Shown here piece after piece: positions 14,940 to 20,458 of a DNA stretch of 24,343 nt (its first letter is position 1; every line of letters begins with the position of its first letter). Under the pieces are notes generated by a model that did no database searches, was not told the DNA's origin, and saw only the letters and a list, made by a program, of their open reading frames with translations. The stretch is from positions 1-24,343 of the IMG/VR virus record IMGVR_UViG_3300034418_000325, one strand, 5' to 3'. The translations under genes were made by a program, and so were the position numbers. The DNA comes from a virus.

Positions 14940-15137
14940 ATGAAATGGATAAGCGTAAAAGATAAGTTGCCAGAACATAAAAGAAACGGTTTTTCTAAAA
15001 AGGTTGTTGTGTTTACTGAGTATGGAAACTATCATATGACAAATTATGATTTCGAACATGAAAGGTGGTGTCATCCAACTTACACGGACACTATAACACA
15101 TTGGATGCCTTTACCTGAACCACCAAAAGAACGATAA
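14940..15137 (+). CDS. DUF551-like small protein
   Basis: 65 residues with the DUF551 layout: an opening WISVKDKLPE, a middle KVVVFTEYG strand, and the closing THWMPLPEPP. The family is common in phages and has no known biochemical role. The gene is more AT-rich than its neighbours (many aaa, tat and ttt codons), suggesting it is a mobile extra. It sits two bases after the previous stop and one base before the exonuclease start. Confidence 0.7.
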   Translation: MKWISVKDKLPEHKRNGFSKKVVVFTEYGNYHMTNYDFEHERWCHPTYTDTITHWMPLPEPPKER

Positions 15138-15138
15138 G

Positions 15139-15768
15139 ATGGAGAATATTTTTGAAGCAATTAGCGACACACAACAACGAACTGAAGAATGGCACGAGCA
15201 ACGAATGGGGAAGTTTACGGCTTCCCGGTTCGGGGACTTGATGACCAACTCAAGAAAGAAAGACGAAGTTCTCGGAGCGACTGCGGTCAGCTACATTTAC
15301 GAGAAGGCGGCAGAACTTCTAACGGGAGAACGCAAGGAAATCTTCGGAGCGGCTCTTGATTGGGGCAACGAATACGAGCCTATTTGCAAGGCTTACTATT
15401 CAGAACTGAAAGGCGTTACCATTGAGGAAATGCCATTCGTTCCGATTAACGACTACTCAGGCGCAAGCCCGGACGGTATGGTGGACGGAGAACTCATTGA
15501 GATTAAATGCCCGTACAACACCGCGAACCATCTCAAGACTGCCTTTGAAGGTTACATCGACCCGAAGTATGTTTGGCAGATGCAAGGGCAGATGTTAGCA
15601 ACTGGCGCGTTAGCTTGTCGGTTCTTATCATTCGACCCGCGCATAAAAGACGAGCGGTTTAAACTCATCGAGATTAGAGTAGAAGCCGACCTTGAGATGC
15701 AAGAGAAACTCCGGGAAAGGCTGGAGTTCGCAAACGATTATTTACGTAACCTTTTAAACTCTAAATAA
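15139..15768 (+). CDS. YqaJ-like viral exonuclease
   Basis: 209 residues with the PD-(D/E)XK set of the YqaJ/lambda exonuclease family: an N-terminal EEWHEQRMGKFTAS motif, GNEYEP (E80), GASPDG (D112), EIKCP (E121-x-K123) and the WQMQGQML helix (Q147-Q151). Such enzymes chew one strand of linear duplex DNA to make single-stranded ends for annealing during phage recombination or concatemer repair. The neighbours (annealase-like candidate upstream, SSB-like protein two bases downstream) form a typical two-component recombination set. All catalytic residues are present. Confidence 0.88.
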   Translation: MENIFEAISDTQQRTEEWHEQRMGKFTASRFGDLMTNSRKKDEVLGATAVSYIYEKAAELLTGERKEIFGAALDWGNEYEPICKAYYSELKGVTIEEMPFVPINDYSGASPDGMVDGELIEIKCPYNTANHLKTAFEGYIDPKYVWQMQGQMLATGALACRFLSFDPRIKDERFKLIEIRVEADLEMQEKLRERLEFANDYLRNLLNSK

Positions 15769-15769
15769 A

Positions 15770-16063
15770 ATGCAGAACAAAGTAATTTTTGTAGACGGCT
15801 TGAACGTCTTTGAACCTAACGAGAACGCTCCTGAATGGATAAAAGCGGACATGGTTATAAACCCGACTCAGTTGGTTAAATGGCTGGAGCAGAACGACCA
15901 GCACCTCCGCGAAGGAAAGCGCGGTCTTGAGTTACGACTTCAGATTAAGAAGTCAGCACAAGGCAAACTTTATGCGGCAGTTGACACCTATCAACCTAAG
16001 CTAAAAGAGGAAGTAACTTCTAAACAAGCAGTCGTTGAAGAAGAAAGCGACCTCCCGTTCTAA
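15770..16063 (+). CDS. Atypical single-stranded DNA-binding protein
   Basis: 97 residues. An N-terminal VIFVDGLNVFEPNENAPEW segment and beta stretches (LELRLQIKKSAQGKLYAAVDTY) suggest a small OB-type or beta fold. The end EEESDLPF mimics the acidic hydrophobic tip of bacterial SSB (D-D-I-P-F), which docks partner proteins. Placement between the exonuclease and the NinG-like nuclease supports ssDNA binding. It is shorter than a usual SSB, so the fold assignment is tentative while the tail motif is clear. The next gene begins 29 nt before its stop. Confidence 0.65.
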   Translation: MQNKVIFVDGLNVFEPNENAPEWIKADMVINPTQLVKWLEQNDQHLREGKRGLELRLQIKKSAQGKLYAAVDTYQPKLKEEVTSKQAVVEEESDLPF

Positions 16064-16430
16064 AATTGTCAAAGAGTTGGACAAGGCATTCAGTCGGTAT
16101 ATCCGATTGAGTGCTTCCAACCTTGACGGTTATTGTGAGTGCTACACTTGCGGACGTTCTTACGAACTAAAGAAAATGCAATGCGGACACTTTATGAGCA
16201 GAGCAAGGTACGCGACAAGGTGGCACGAGGACAACTGCCGACCGCAATGCTACGGGTGCAACGTAATGCAGCAAGGAAGACAGTACGACTTCGGTTTGAA
16301 CCTTGACCGGGAACGCGAAGGACTGGCGGAGGAGATGCACGAACTCAGCTTAACGACCGTCAAGTTTGCAACGTGGGAACTAGAAGAGAAACTTGCCTAC
16401 TATCGACAGAAGGTTCGGGAACTGGAATAA
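16035..16430 (+). CDS. NinG-like HNH recombination nuclease (TTG start)
   Basis: 131 residues. The start is TTG at 16035; the first in-frame ATG lies inside the zinc domain, so a non-ATG start is required. The pattern C36-x-x-C39, GHF (H52), DNCRPQC (C72-x-x-C75) followed by Asn76 matches the lambda NinG (Rap) family, which binds and cuts Holliday junctions and other branched DNA. Residues ~85-131 form a charged helical tail. It closes the recombination operon. The overlap with the SSB-like gene suggests coupled translation. NinG identity comes from the residue spacing, not a search. Confidence 0.78.
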   Translation: MKKKATSRSKIVKELDKAFSRYIRLSASNLDGYCECYTCGRSYELKKMQCGHFMSRARYATRWHEDNCRPQCYGCNVMQQGRQYDFGLNLDREREGLAEEMHELSLTTVKFATWELEEKLAYYRQKVRELE

Positions 16431-16446
16431 AAAATTTACCCTAATA

Positions 16447-16478
16447 TTTTGAATATTCAAAAGCAATTAAGATATTGC
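16447..16478 (+). promoter_or_regulatory. Early host-type promoter E2
   Basis: TTTTG at 16447-16451, 19 nt, then GATATTGC at 16471-16478. It is nearly identical to E1 over about 30 bases, including a preceding A-tract (AAAAAATTTA). It drives the second early operon from the ATG at 16529, leaving a leader of roughly 45 nt. The TTG at 16475 is part of the promoter, not a start codon. Confidence 0.72.
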
Positions 16479-16528
16479 ACCAATCAAACGGGGGTCGCGC
16501 ATCCGTAACGCGAGAAAAAACAAGAACA

Positions 16529-16858
16529 ATGAAAAACTCAATTAAATTAGAATTAAAACGTTATGTGTTTGAACTCGTCGATGAGGGAGTACTAACCGAA
16601 GAAAACAGAGACGACTGGCACTTTTTCGCATTCAACGAAAGCCCCTATTTAATAGGTAGCTATGAGTGCAAAGGTTGGCTTGCCTTACATGGAATTGACA
16701 CTTTTGAAGCAATCAGAATCTGTCAAGAATACGAAATGGACAATTTTGGGCAAATTTACAAGTCATACGATAATGAAGAAACACTGGTTAATATGTTGGT
16801 TTACATATATGGCGAGGAAGTTATTGCAGAAGTTGAATTTGAAAAAGAATGCGAGTAA
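16529..16858 (+). CDS. Acidic early protein, unrecognised
   Basis: 109 residues from the ATG at 16529; an in-frame TTG at 16475 lies in promoter E2 and is rejected. The protein is clearly acidic (repeated E and D, e.g. LVDEGVLTEENRDD and EEVIAEVEFEKE) with aromatic-rich strands (WHFFAFNESPYLIGSYECKGWLA cut here to its key residues W, F, Y). First position in an early operon plus high negative charge would suit a DNA-mimic or host-takeover protein, but no family is recognised and I do not assign a function. The gene is more AT-rich than the structural genes. Its stop overlaps the next start (TAATG). Confidence 0.6.
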   Translation: MKNSIKLELKRYVFELVDEGVLTEENRDDWHFFAFNESPYLIGSYECKGWLALHGIDTFEAIRICQEYEMDNFGQIYKSYDNEETLVNMLVYIYGEEVIAEVEFEKECE

Positions 16859-17037
16859 TGGAATGGGCATTGAACGAATACACATACCGTGAATGTTGCG
16901 GACAGCGAATCAGAGATTGTGATGACTGTGATTGCTACGAGTGCGAAACTTGCGGAGAGTTCTATCAACAAGGTAGTTCAGAGAGCGACTGCCAATGCAA
17001 TGAATGTTACACCTATAATATGGAAGAAGAATGGTAA
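16858..17037 (+). CDS. Cysteine-rich acidic small protein
   Basis: 59 residues from the ATG at 16858 (TAATG junction); an ATG nine bases earlier is possible. Ten cysteines, several in C-x-x-C pairs (CDDC, CETC, CQCNEC), in a strongly acidic background suggest a small zinc-ribbon or rubredoxin-like metal-binding protein. There is no DNA-binding basic patch. Its stop overlaps the start of the next small gene (ATGGTAA). Function unknown; an early regulatory or host-directed role is a guess from the operon. Confidence 0.55.
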   Translation: MEWALNEYTYRECCGQRIRDCDDCDCYECETCGEFYQQGSSESDCQCNECYTYNMEEEW

Positions 17038-17201
17038 TACAAGCAAATCCCGATGCGTTAGTTGTTTACATAACTATCCGTCAAACCACATTTTACATTG
17101 ACTACTCAATGGAAGAACCCATAATTGAGATGTGGGAAGAAAAAGAAAACGAAGTAATAACCCTAAAACCCGAAACAGATGTTACAAGTACCGAAGATTG
17201 A
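17031..17201 (+). CDS. Small early protein (56 residues), unrecognised
   Basis: Starts at the ATG at 17031, overlapping the previous stop by seven bases, and ends 23 nt inside the HTH gene. A hydrophobic beta-like front (DALVVYITIRQTTFYIDY) is followed by an acidic end (MEEPIIEMWEEKENEV). The continuous reading frame with overlaps on both sides is the main evidence, since without it 17038-17178 would be the only gap in this packed operon. Function unknown. Confidence 0.5.
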   Translation: MVIQANPDALVVYITIRQTTFYIDYSMEEPIIEMWEEKENEVITLKPETDVTSTED

Positions 17202-17358
17202 AGAGGTAACTGCGGTAGCAAACGCCAAAGGCATAACCGCATATCGCATAGCTAAAGATACGAAGCTATCAACACAAACAGTTTACGCTTACTTTAAAGG
17301 CGACAGGGTCAGCGTAAGAACTCAAGAAACGATTATTAACTACATAAACAAACAATGA
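17179..17358 (+). CDS. Cro-like helix-turn-helix regulator (59 residues)
   Basis: The reading frame from the ATG at 17179 contains a compact HTH: AKGITAYRIAKDTKLS forms the first helices and TQTVYAYFKGD the recognition helix, with a short C-terminal helix (ETIINYINKQ). The spacing matches the XRE/Cro fold. A protein of this size is a single-domain repressor that would bind as a dimer. It ends in an ATGA overlap with the next gene. Likely targets are the early promoters E1 or E2, by analogy with other phages; no operator repeat was identified. A matching CI-type repressor is not in the window. Confidence 0.75.
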   Translation: MLQVPKIEEVTAVANAKGITAYRIAKDTKLSTQTVYAYFKGDRVSVRTQETIINYINKQ

Positions 17359-17741
17359 AAAAGACGACAATCAAGTATGCGGCAATGCTGCAAGAAGTGA
17401 AAGAAGCTTGTAAAAATAACCAGCGAATTGTTGGGAAGAAACTCGGGGAGAAGTACCGAGCAACTAACAACATGACATCCAGCTTACAAAGAATAGGGTG
17501 GATTGAAAAGACTGGAACGGCACGTTACAAGTGGAAAGCTGGAGAAGTAACCTTAGAAATGGCTACTCAGTTGGCAGACTTTATGAACGAGCAGACTAAC
17601 GGCAAAAAAAGACAACTAAAGGTTGATTTTAAAGAGCCGAAGGCGCAACAGAAGGCGCAACAGAAAAGGAAAGTTAAACCAGTAAAGACAGAAACCACTT
17701 CTTGGTTTTGGGGACTTTACACAAAGACCATAAAAGGATGA
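17355..17741 (+). CDS. Basic DNA-binding-like protein with winged-helix character
   Basis: 128 residues. Residues 1-65 look like a helix-turn-helix (KEACKNNQRIVGKKLGEKY, NNMTSSLQRIGWIEKTG). Residues ~85-115 are a lysine/glutamine-rich linker with a repeated KAQQKAQQK, encoded by an exact 12-bp tandem repeat at 17639. The last residues (SWFWGLYTKTIKG) form an aromatic tail that might be a partner-docking motif. A DNA-binding role in replication or control is likely from charge and fold; no family is named with confidence. Confidence 0.55.
   Translation: MKKTTIKYAAMLQEVKEACKNNQRIVGKKLGEKYRATNNMTSSLQRIGWIEKTGTARYKWKAGEVTLEMATQLADFMNEQTNGKKRQLKVDFKEPKAQQKAQQKRKVKPVKTETTSWFWGLYTKTIKG
17639..17662 (+). 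repeat. Exact 12-bp tandem repeat inside a coding region
   Basis: GAAGGCGCAACA occurs twice in a row and continues with GAA. It encodes the KAQQ repeats of the basic linker in the 17355 gene. In-frame duplication in a linker is probably neutral slippage. Confidence 0.8.
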
Positions 17742-18046
17742 GTTACCACAACACGAACAACGAAAAAGGAGCGACTCTTAAGGAGTCCCGGAAGAAAGCA
17801 AAGACTCAGGACGAAATGGTGCTGGAGTTCTTGAGAAGTCACGACCAACTCGGAGTAACACCTGAGCGAACCTTGAGGCACTTTAAGATAATGGAGAGCT
17901 TAAGCGGGAACAGATGGCACAACACGCCACTCACTTCGATAAGAAGGTCGTTCAGTAATTTGAAAAACAAAGGTTTAATTTACAAAACGGGGGACACCGT
18001 CAAGGGAGACTTCGGAAAACAAGTAGCGATATGGAGAGCGAAGTAA
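17738..18046 (+). CDS. Winged-helix protein
   Basis: 102 residues from the ATG at 17738 (ATGA junction); an earlier ATG at 17702 would overlap the previous gene by 40 nt and is less likely. The order DEMVLEFLRSHDQLGVTPERTL, TPLTSIRRSFSNLKNKGLIYKTG, then a beta wing (KGDFGKQVAIWRA) is a clean winged helix of the sort found in phage early operons. Residues 1-25 are basic and flexible. It probably binds DNA, with target unknown. The DnaA-like gene starts 16 nt before its stop. Confidence 0.65.
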   Translation: MSYHNTNNEKGATLKESRKKAKTQDEMVLEFLRSHDQLGVTPERTLRHFKIMESLSGNRWHNTPLTSIRRSFSNLKNKGLIYKTGDTVKGDFGKQVAIWRAK

Positions 18047-18573
18047 CACAACCAAGTCAAAAGTGGGCTTACGAAACGATTGAGATAATCAAGGAAGCCA
18101 TAACAGAGCGAGAAGGTAGAGTCGGCAACCAAGTCGTTAACGAACTGTCAGGAATATACGCGGACGTTCTACTCGTGGAGATTAACAAGCTACGGTCTAA
18201 CGTCAAGAGGGAACTCTACGGAGACGGCAACAACAACTCGGTCGTTGAGTTGATGAACGAGATTGCAGACATCTACAACATAACCGTTGACCAGTTAGAA
18301 CTCAAGACACGCAAGAGGCAGTTCTTAGAGCCTCGTCAACTATTCCATTGGGCAATGGTCAACAAGGTCGTTAAGAATAGCCTAACCCTTGAGCAGATTG
18401 GACAACTCACGGGCGGACACGACCACGCTACCGTCTTACATTCCAACCGTCAAGTGAAGGATAGAATCGCAACCGAGCGAGAGTTCCGTGAGATGGTTAT
18501 GCAATTCTGCAACAAGTTTGGACTGCGGACTCATTGGACTGGAAACAACATCGAAACCACGCGAGTATTATGA
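18031..18573 (+). CDS. Free-standing DnaA domain IV-like protein
   Basis: 180 residues. Residues ~75-160 match the DnaA C-terminal DNA-binding domain: DIYNITVDQLELKTRKR, EPRQLFHWAMVNKVV, LEQIGQLTGGHDHATVLHS, then the NRQVKDRI helix. GGHDHATVLHS (128-138) corresponds to the GG-x-DH-TTVLH signature that reads DnaA boxes; His replaces the usual Arg. There is no AAA+ ATPase domain, so it cannot load helicase alone. Residues 1-70 are helical and of unknown fold. It may act at the phage origin, compete with host DnaA, or regulate promoters. It lies upstream of the initiator gene at 19739. Confidence 0.8.
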   Translation: MESEVTQPSQKWAYETIEIIKEAITEREGRVGNQVVNELSGIYADVLLVEINKLRSNVKRELYGDGNNNSVVELMNEIADIYNITVDQLELKTRKRQFLEPRQLFHWAMVNKVVKNSLTLEQIGQLTGGHDHATVLHSNRQVKDRIATEREFREMVMQFCNKFGLRTHWTGNNIETTRVL

Positions 18574-18644
18574 GCAAGTGGAAGATTAGAGTTCTCGATT
18601 TTATAATGCTAACTTTAGGATACGAGAGAGATGAAGAAGTTTAG
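18570..18644 (+). CDS. Very short ORF (24 residues) bridging two genes
   Basis: ATG at 18570 overlaps the DnaA-like stop (ATGA) and the ORF ends 14 nt inside the methyltransferase gene. It encodes a basic-to-acidic peptide with a hydrophobic middle (VLDFIMLTLG). The overlaps on both sides suggest it may serve for translational coupling across the 57-nt gap; whether the peptide matters is unknown. Confidence 0.3.
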   Translation: MSKWKIRVLDFIMLTLGYERDEEV

Positions 18645-19302
18645 GGTTTTGAATTTGTACGCTTGTTTAGGCGGCAATCGATACAAGTGGGACGAAGTAG
18701 CTGAAGAAGCCAACGTAGATATACAAGTTACTGCGGTAGAGTTAGATGAAGAACTTGCTAAGTTATATCAAGAGCGATTCCCAAACGACACGGTTATCGT
18801 GGCAGACGCTCACCAATACTTACTTGACCACTACCAAGAGTTCGATTTTATTTGGACTTCACCGCCTTGTCCGACACACTCAAGAGCAAGGTTTTGGGGC
18901 TTTGGCGCAAATGGAAAGATGCCAGTTTATCCCGATATGAAACTTTACGAAGAGATAATTTTCTTACAACATCACTTCAAGGGGCAGTACGTCGTTGAGA
19001 ATGTCGTTCCGTATTATGACCCATTGATGAACCCAGTAACAAGAGATAGGCACTTGTATTGGGCGAACTTCGCAATTCCAAACGATGTTAGCGCAAGGCA
19101 TTTCGATGGACTTTGTCAAACGAAAAACGAAGTTGATAAGCTATGCGAGTTTCACGATTACGACTTTAGAAAATACAAGGGCGGTCAGTTGCTTAATAAA
19201 GTTGCTCGTAACCTTGTTGATTACGAAGTCGGTCGAACAATCTTCGAAACTGCTCTCGGAATTGTAAGGAAGAAAGACGTAACACAAACTGAGTTGTTCT
19301 AA
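18631..19302 (+). CDS. C5-cytosine DNA methyltransferase
   Basis: 223 residues with core motifs of the C5 family: an AdoMet-binding start (VLNLYACLGGN, motif I), TAVELDE (motif II), the catalytic PPCPTHS (Cys80, motif IV), and VVENV (E123-N124, motif VI). It is shorter than typical restriction-linked enzymes, with a small target-recognition part, and no restriction endonuclease lies nearby, so it is an orphan phage methylase. It would protect phage DNA against host restriction or mark it. The target cannot be read from sequence. Its stop overlaps the next start (TAATG). Confidence 0.88.
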   Translation: MKKFRVLNLYACLGGNRYKWDEVAEEANVDIQVTAVELDEELAKLYQERFPNDTVIVADAHQYLLDHYQEFDFIWTSPPCPTHSRARFWGFGANGKMPVYPDMKLYEEIIFLQHHFKGQYVVENVVPYYDPLMNPVTRDRHLYWANFAIPNDVSARHFDGLCQTKNEVDKLCEFHDYDFRKYKGGQLLNKVARNLVDYEVGRTIFETALGIVRKKDVTQTELF

Positions 19303-19574
19303 TGAATTACAAAAGAGAAAAGATTGAGTCATTTTTACAGAACTGCGAGATGGAAGCGGTAGTATTGCCTGGATTAGACCAAGCTATCGTAGGCATTGTT
19401 GTAATTGACGGAGAAGCGAGGGTAGTGTACGAGGAAGATGTGGTGATAGACTTACTTGTAGAGCAAGGTATGGAGCGTGAAGAAGCGATTGACCATTACT
19501 ACTTTAACATCGAATGTCAATCAATCGGCAACTCTTTGCCATTATTTATAAACTCAGTAGAACGAATGCTCTAA
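19302..19574 (+). CDS. Small conserved-type phage protein of unknown function
   Basis: 90 residues with the order LPGLDQAIVGIVVIDG, ARVVYEEDVVIDLL, GMEREEAIDHYYFNIECQSIG, then a hydrophobic LPLFIN. I recall this layout (a 'YD-x-ii-L-x-GM-x-EEA' core) from many unrelated phages with no known role. It is acidic and soluble. It starts in a TAATG overlap with the methyltransferase, and its TAA directly touches the GTGGCAC box of promoter P3, as the protease stop does at P1. Confidence 0.6.
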   Translation: MNYKREKIESFLQNCEMEAVVLPGLDQAIVGIVVIDGEARVVYEEDVVIDLLVEQGMEREEAIDHYYFNIECQSIGNSLPLFINSVERML

Positions 19575-19603
19575 GTGGCACAAATTGCTAACTTTGCCAT
19601 TTA
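19575..19603 (+). promoter_or_regulatory. Phage-type promoter P3
   Basis: GTGGCACAA at 19575-19583 and CTTTGCCATTTA ending at 19603, with the spacing of P1 and P2. This copy also has an exact TAACTTTG (19589-19596) like the Bacteroidota -7 element, but no TTG 19 nt upstream. It would transcribe the structured leader and the replication block, and possibly the sigma-like gene at 21023. Confidence 0.7.
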
Positions 19604-19605
19604 CT

Positions 19606-19735
19606 ATTGAACGTCTGACAAGCGTTTATCTAAATGCTCAAGAATGAAGAAACTACTTTATGGGGTTAAAACAAACGGACGGCTTCTTGAGCGGCTGAAC
19701 GTGAGGGGCGCAGTCAACGCCAACCCCTTTCTTTT
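19606..19735 (+). ncRNA. Structured leader or small RNA before the replication initiator gene
   Basis: The 135 nt between promoter P3 and the ATG at 19739 have no credible ORF but clear structure. GCTCAAGAA (19636-19644) pairs perfectly with TTCTTGAGC (19684-19692). AGGGG (19704-19708) pairs with CCCCT (19724-19728), followed by TTCTTTTATT, a terminator-like end. GGGGTT (19662-19667), in the loop of the first hairpin, is exactly complementary to AACCCC (19722-19727) and could compete with the terminator. So this may be an attenuator controlling the initiator, or a free small RNA with its own promoter and terminator. Ends are approximate. Confidence 0.5.
19704..19735 (+). terminator. Terminator-like hairpin just before the initiator start
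   Basis: AGGGG and CCCCT enclose a GGCG/CGCC-capable inner stem and are followed by TTCTTTTATT, three nt before the initiator ATG. It may end a short leader RNA unless opened by the GGGGTT stretch upstream. Confidence 0.5.
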
Positions 19736-19738
19736 ATT

Positions 19739-20458
19739 ATGAACGGTTACGAACTATCAAGAACCTGGTTCGATTGGTGCTTTGAGAATCCAGAGAAGAT
19801 AAAGCCGAACCACACCGCTCTATATTTCTTTGCGGTTGAACATTGCAACCGTTTAGGCTGGAAGGCAAAGTTTGGAATGCCGACCACAATGGCGATGGAG
19901 GCAATAGGAATCAAGTCTTACAATACCTACATCAACACGTTGAACGACCTTGTAGAATGGGGTTTTATTAGCATGGTTCAAAGGTCTAAGAATCAATACT
20001 CCGCTAACATAGTTGCCCTATCAAATTTTGATAAAGCACTTGACAAAGCACTTGATAAAGCATTGATAAAGCACGAGACAAAGCAACGTGAAAGCACTTG
20101 TAGTATAGATAAACAAGAAACAAGTAACCAAGTAACAATAAACCAGTTACCCGCGTATGAGGAATTTAGAGAGTATGCTTTAGATAAATGTTCAGAGTTG
20201 AACTTTAACGTTCCTGAGAACAGTATCAACGCGAAGTATCAAAGTTGGAAGGCTAACGGTTGGAGGAACGGAAACGGAAAGAAAATAAAGAACTGGAAAA
20301 CCACAATTCTAAACACCTTACCTTATCTTCAGCAAAAAGAAACCATTGAGCAACCCGAAACAAAGGAGGAACGAGAGGCTCGGGAAATGATGGAGGAAAT
20401 AAAACGACAAGCTATTCACGAATCACTTTACGGAAATAATCAATTAGGCAATGTATAA
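19739..20458 (+). CDS. Replication initiator with winged-helix N-terminus
   Basis: 239 residues. The first ~95 (FDWCFENPEKIKPNHTALYFF, GMPTTMAMEAIGIKSYNTY, LVEWGFISMVQRSKNQYSA) form a winged helix of the DnaD/RepA/lambda O kind, a type I associate with flavobacterial phages. A linker (~96-125) has repeated KALDK units encoded by iteron-like DNA. The C-terminal part (~135-200) has YALDKCSELNF and a WKANGWRNGNGKKIKNWK segment typical of phage replication proteins that bind a helicase or loader. It ends in a polar acidic helix. Like lambda O, it would bind the repeats in its own gene and recruit host helicase. Confidence 0.78.
   Translation: MNGYELSRTWFDWCFENPEKIKPNHTALYFFAVEHCNRLGWKAKFGMPTTMAMEAIGIKSYNTYINTLNDLVEWGFISMVQRSKNQYSANIVALSNFDKALDKALDKALIKHETKQRESTCSIDKQETSNQVTINQLPAYEEFREYALDKCSELNFNVPENSINAKYQSWKANGWRNGNGKKIKNWKTTILNTLPYLQQKETIEQPETKEEREAREMMEEIKRQAIHESLYGNNQLGNV
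20028..20085 (+). repeat. Iteron-like repeats inside the initiator gene (candidate origin)
   Basis: Five copies of an 11-bp unit: TTGATAAAGCA at 20028, TTGACAAAGCA at 20040, TTGATAAAGCA at 20052, TTGATAAAGCA at 20063 and GAGACAAAGCA at 20075. Starts are 12, 12, 11 and 12 nt apart, about one helical turn, so a protein would see them on one face. AT-rich sequence with AAGTAAC repeats follows (20100-20150). The arrangement resembles the lambda origin, which also lies within the initiator gene. Confidence 0.65.

Noticed and set aside
16475-16528. TTG start at 16475 extending the acidic early protein by 18 residues
   Set aside because: The TTG is part of the -7 element of promoter E2, and the ATG at 16529 has a normal A-rich leader.
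3964-19603. TGGCAC ... TTGC in the repeated promoters as a sigma-54 (-24/-12) site
   Set aside because: Sigma-54 needs about 10 nt between GG and GC. Here the gap is 17 nt in all copies, which suits a -35/-10 pair instead.
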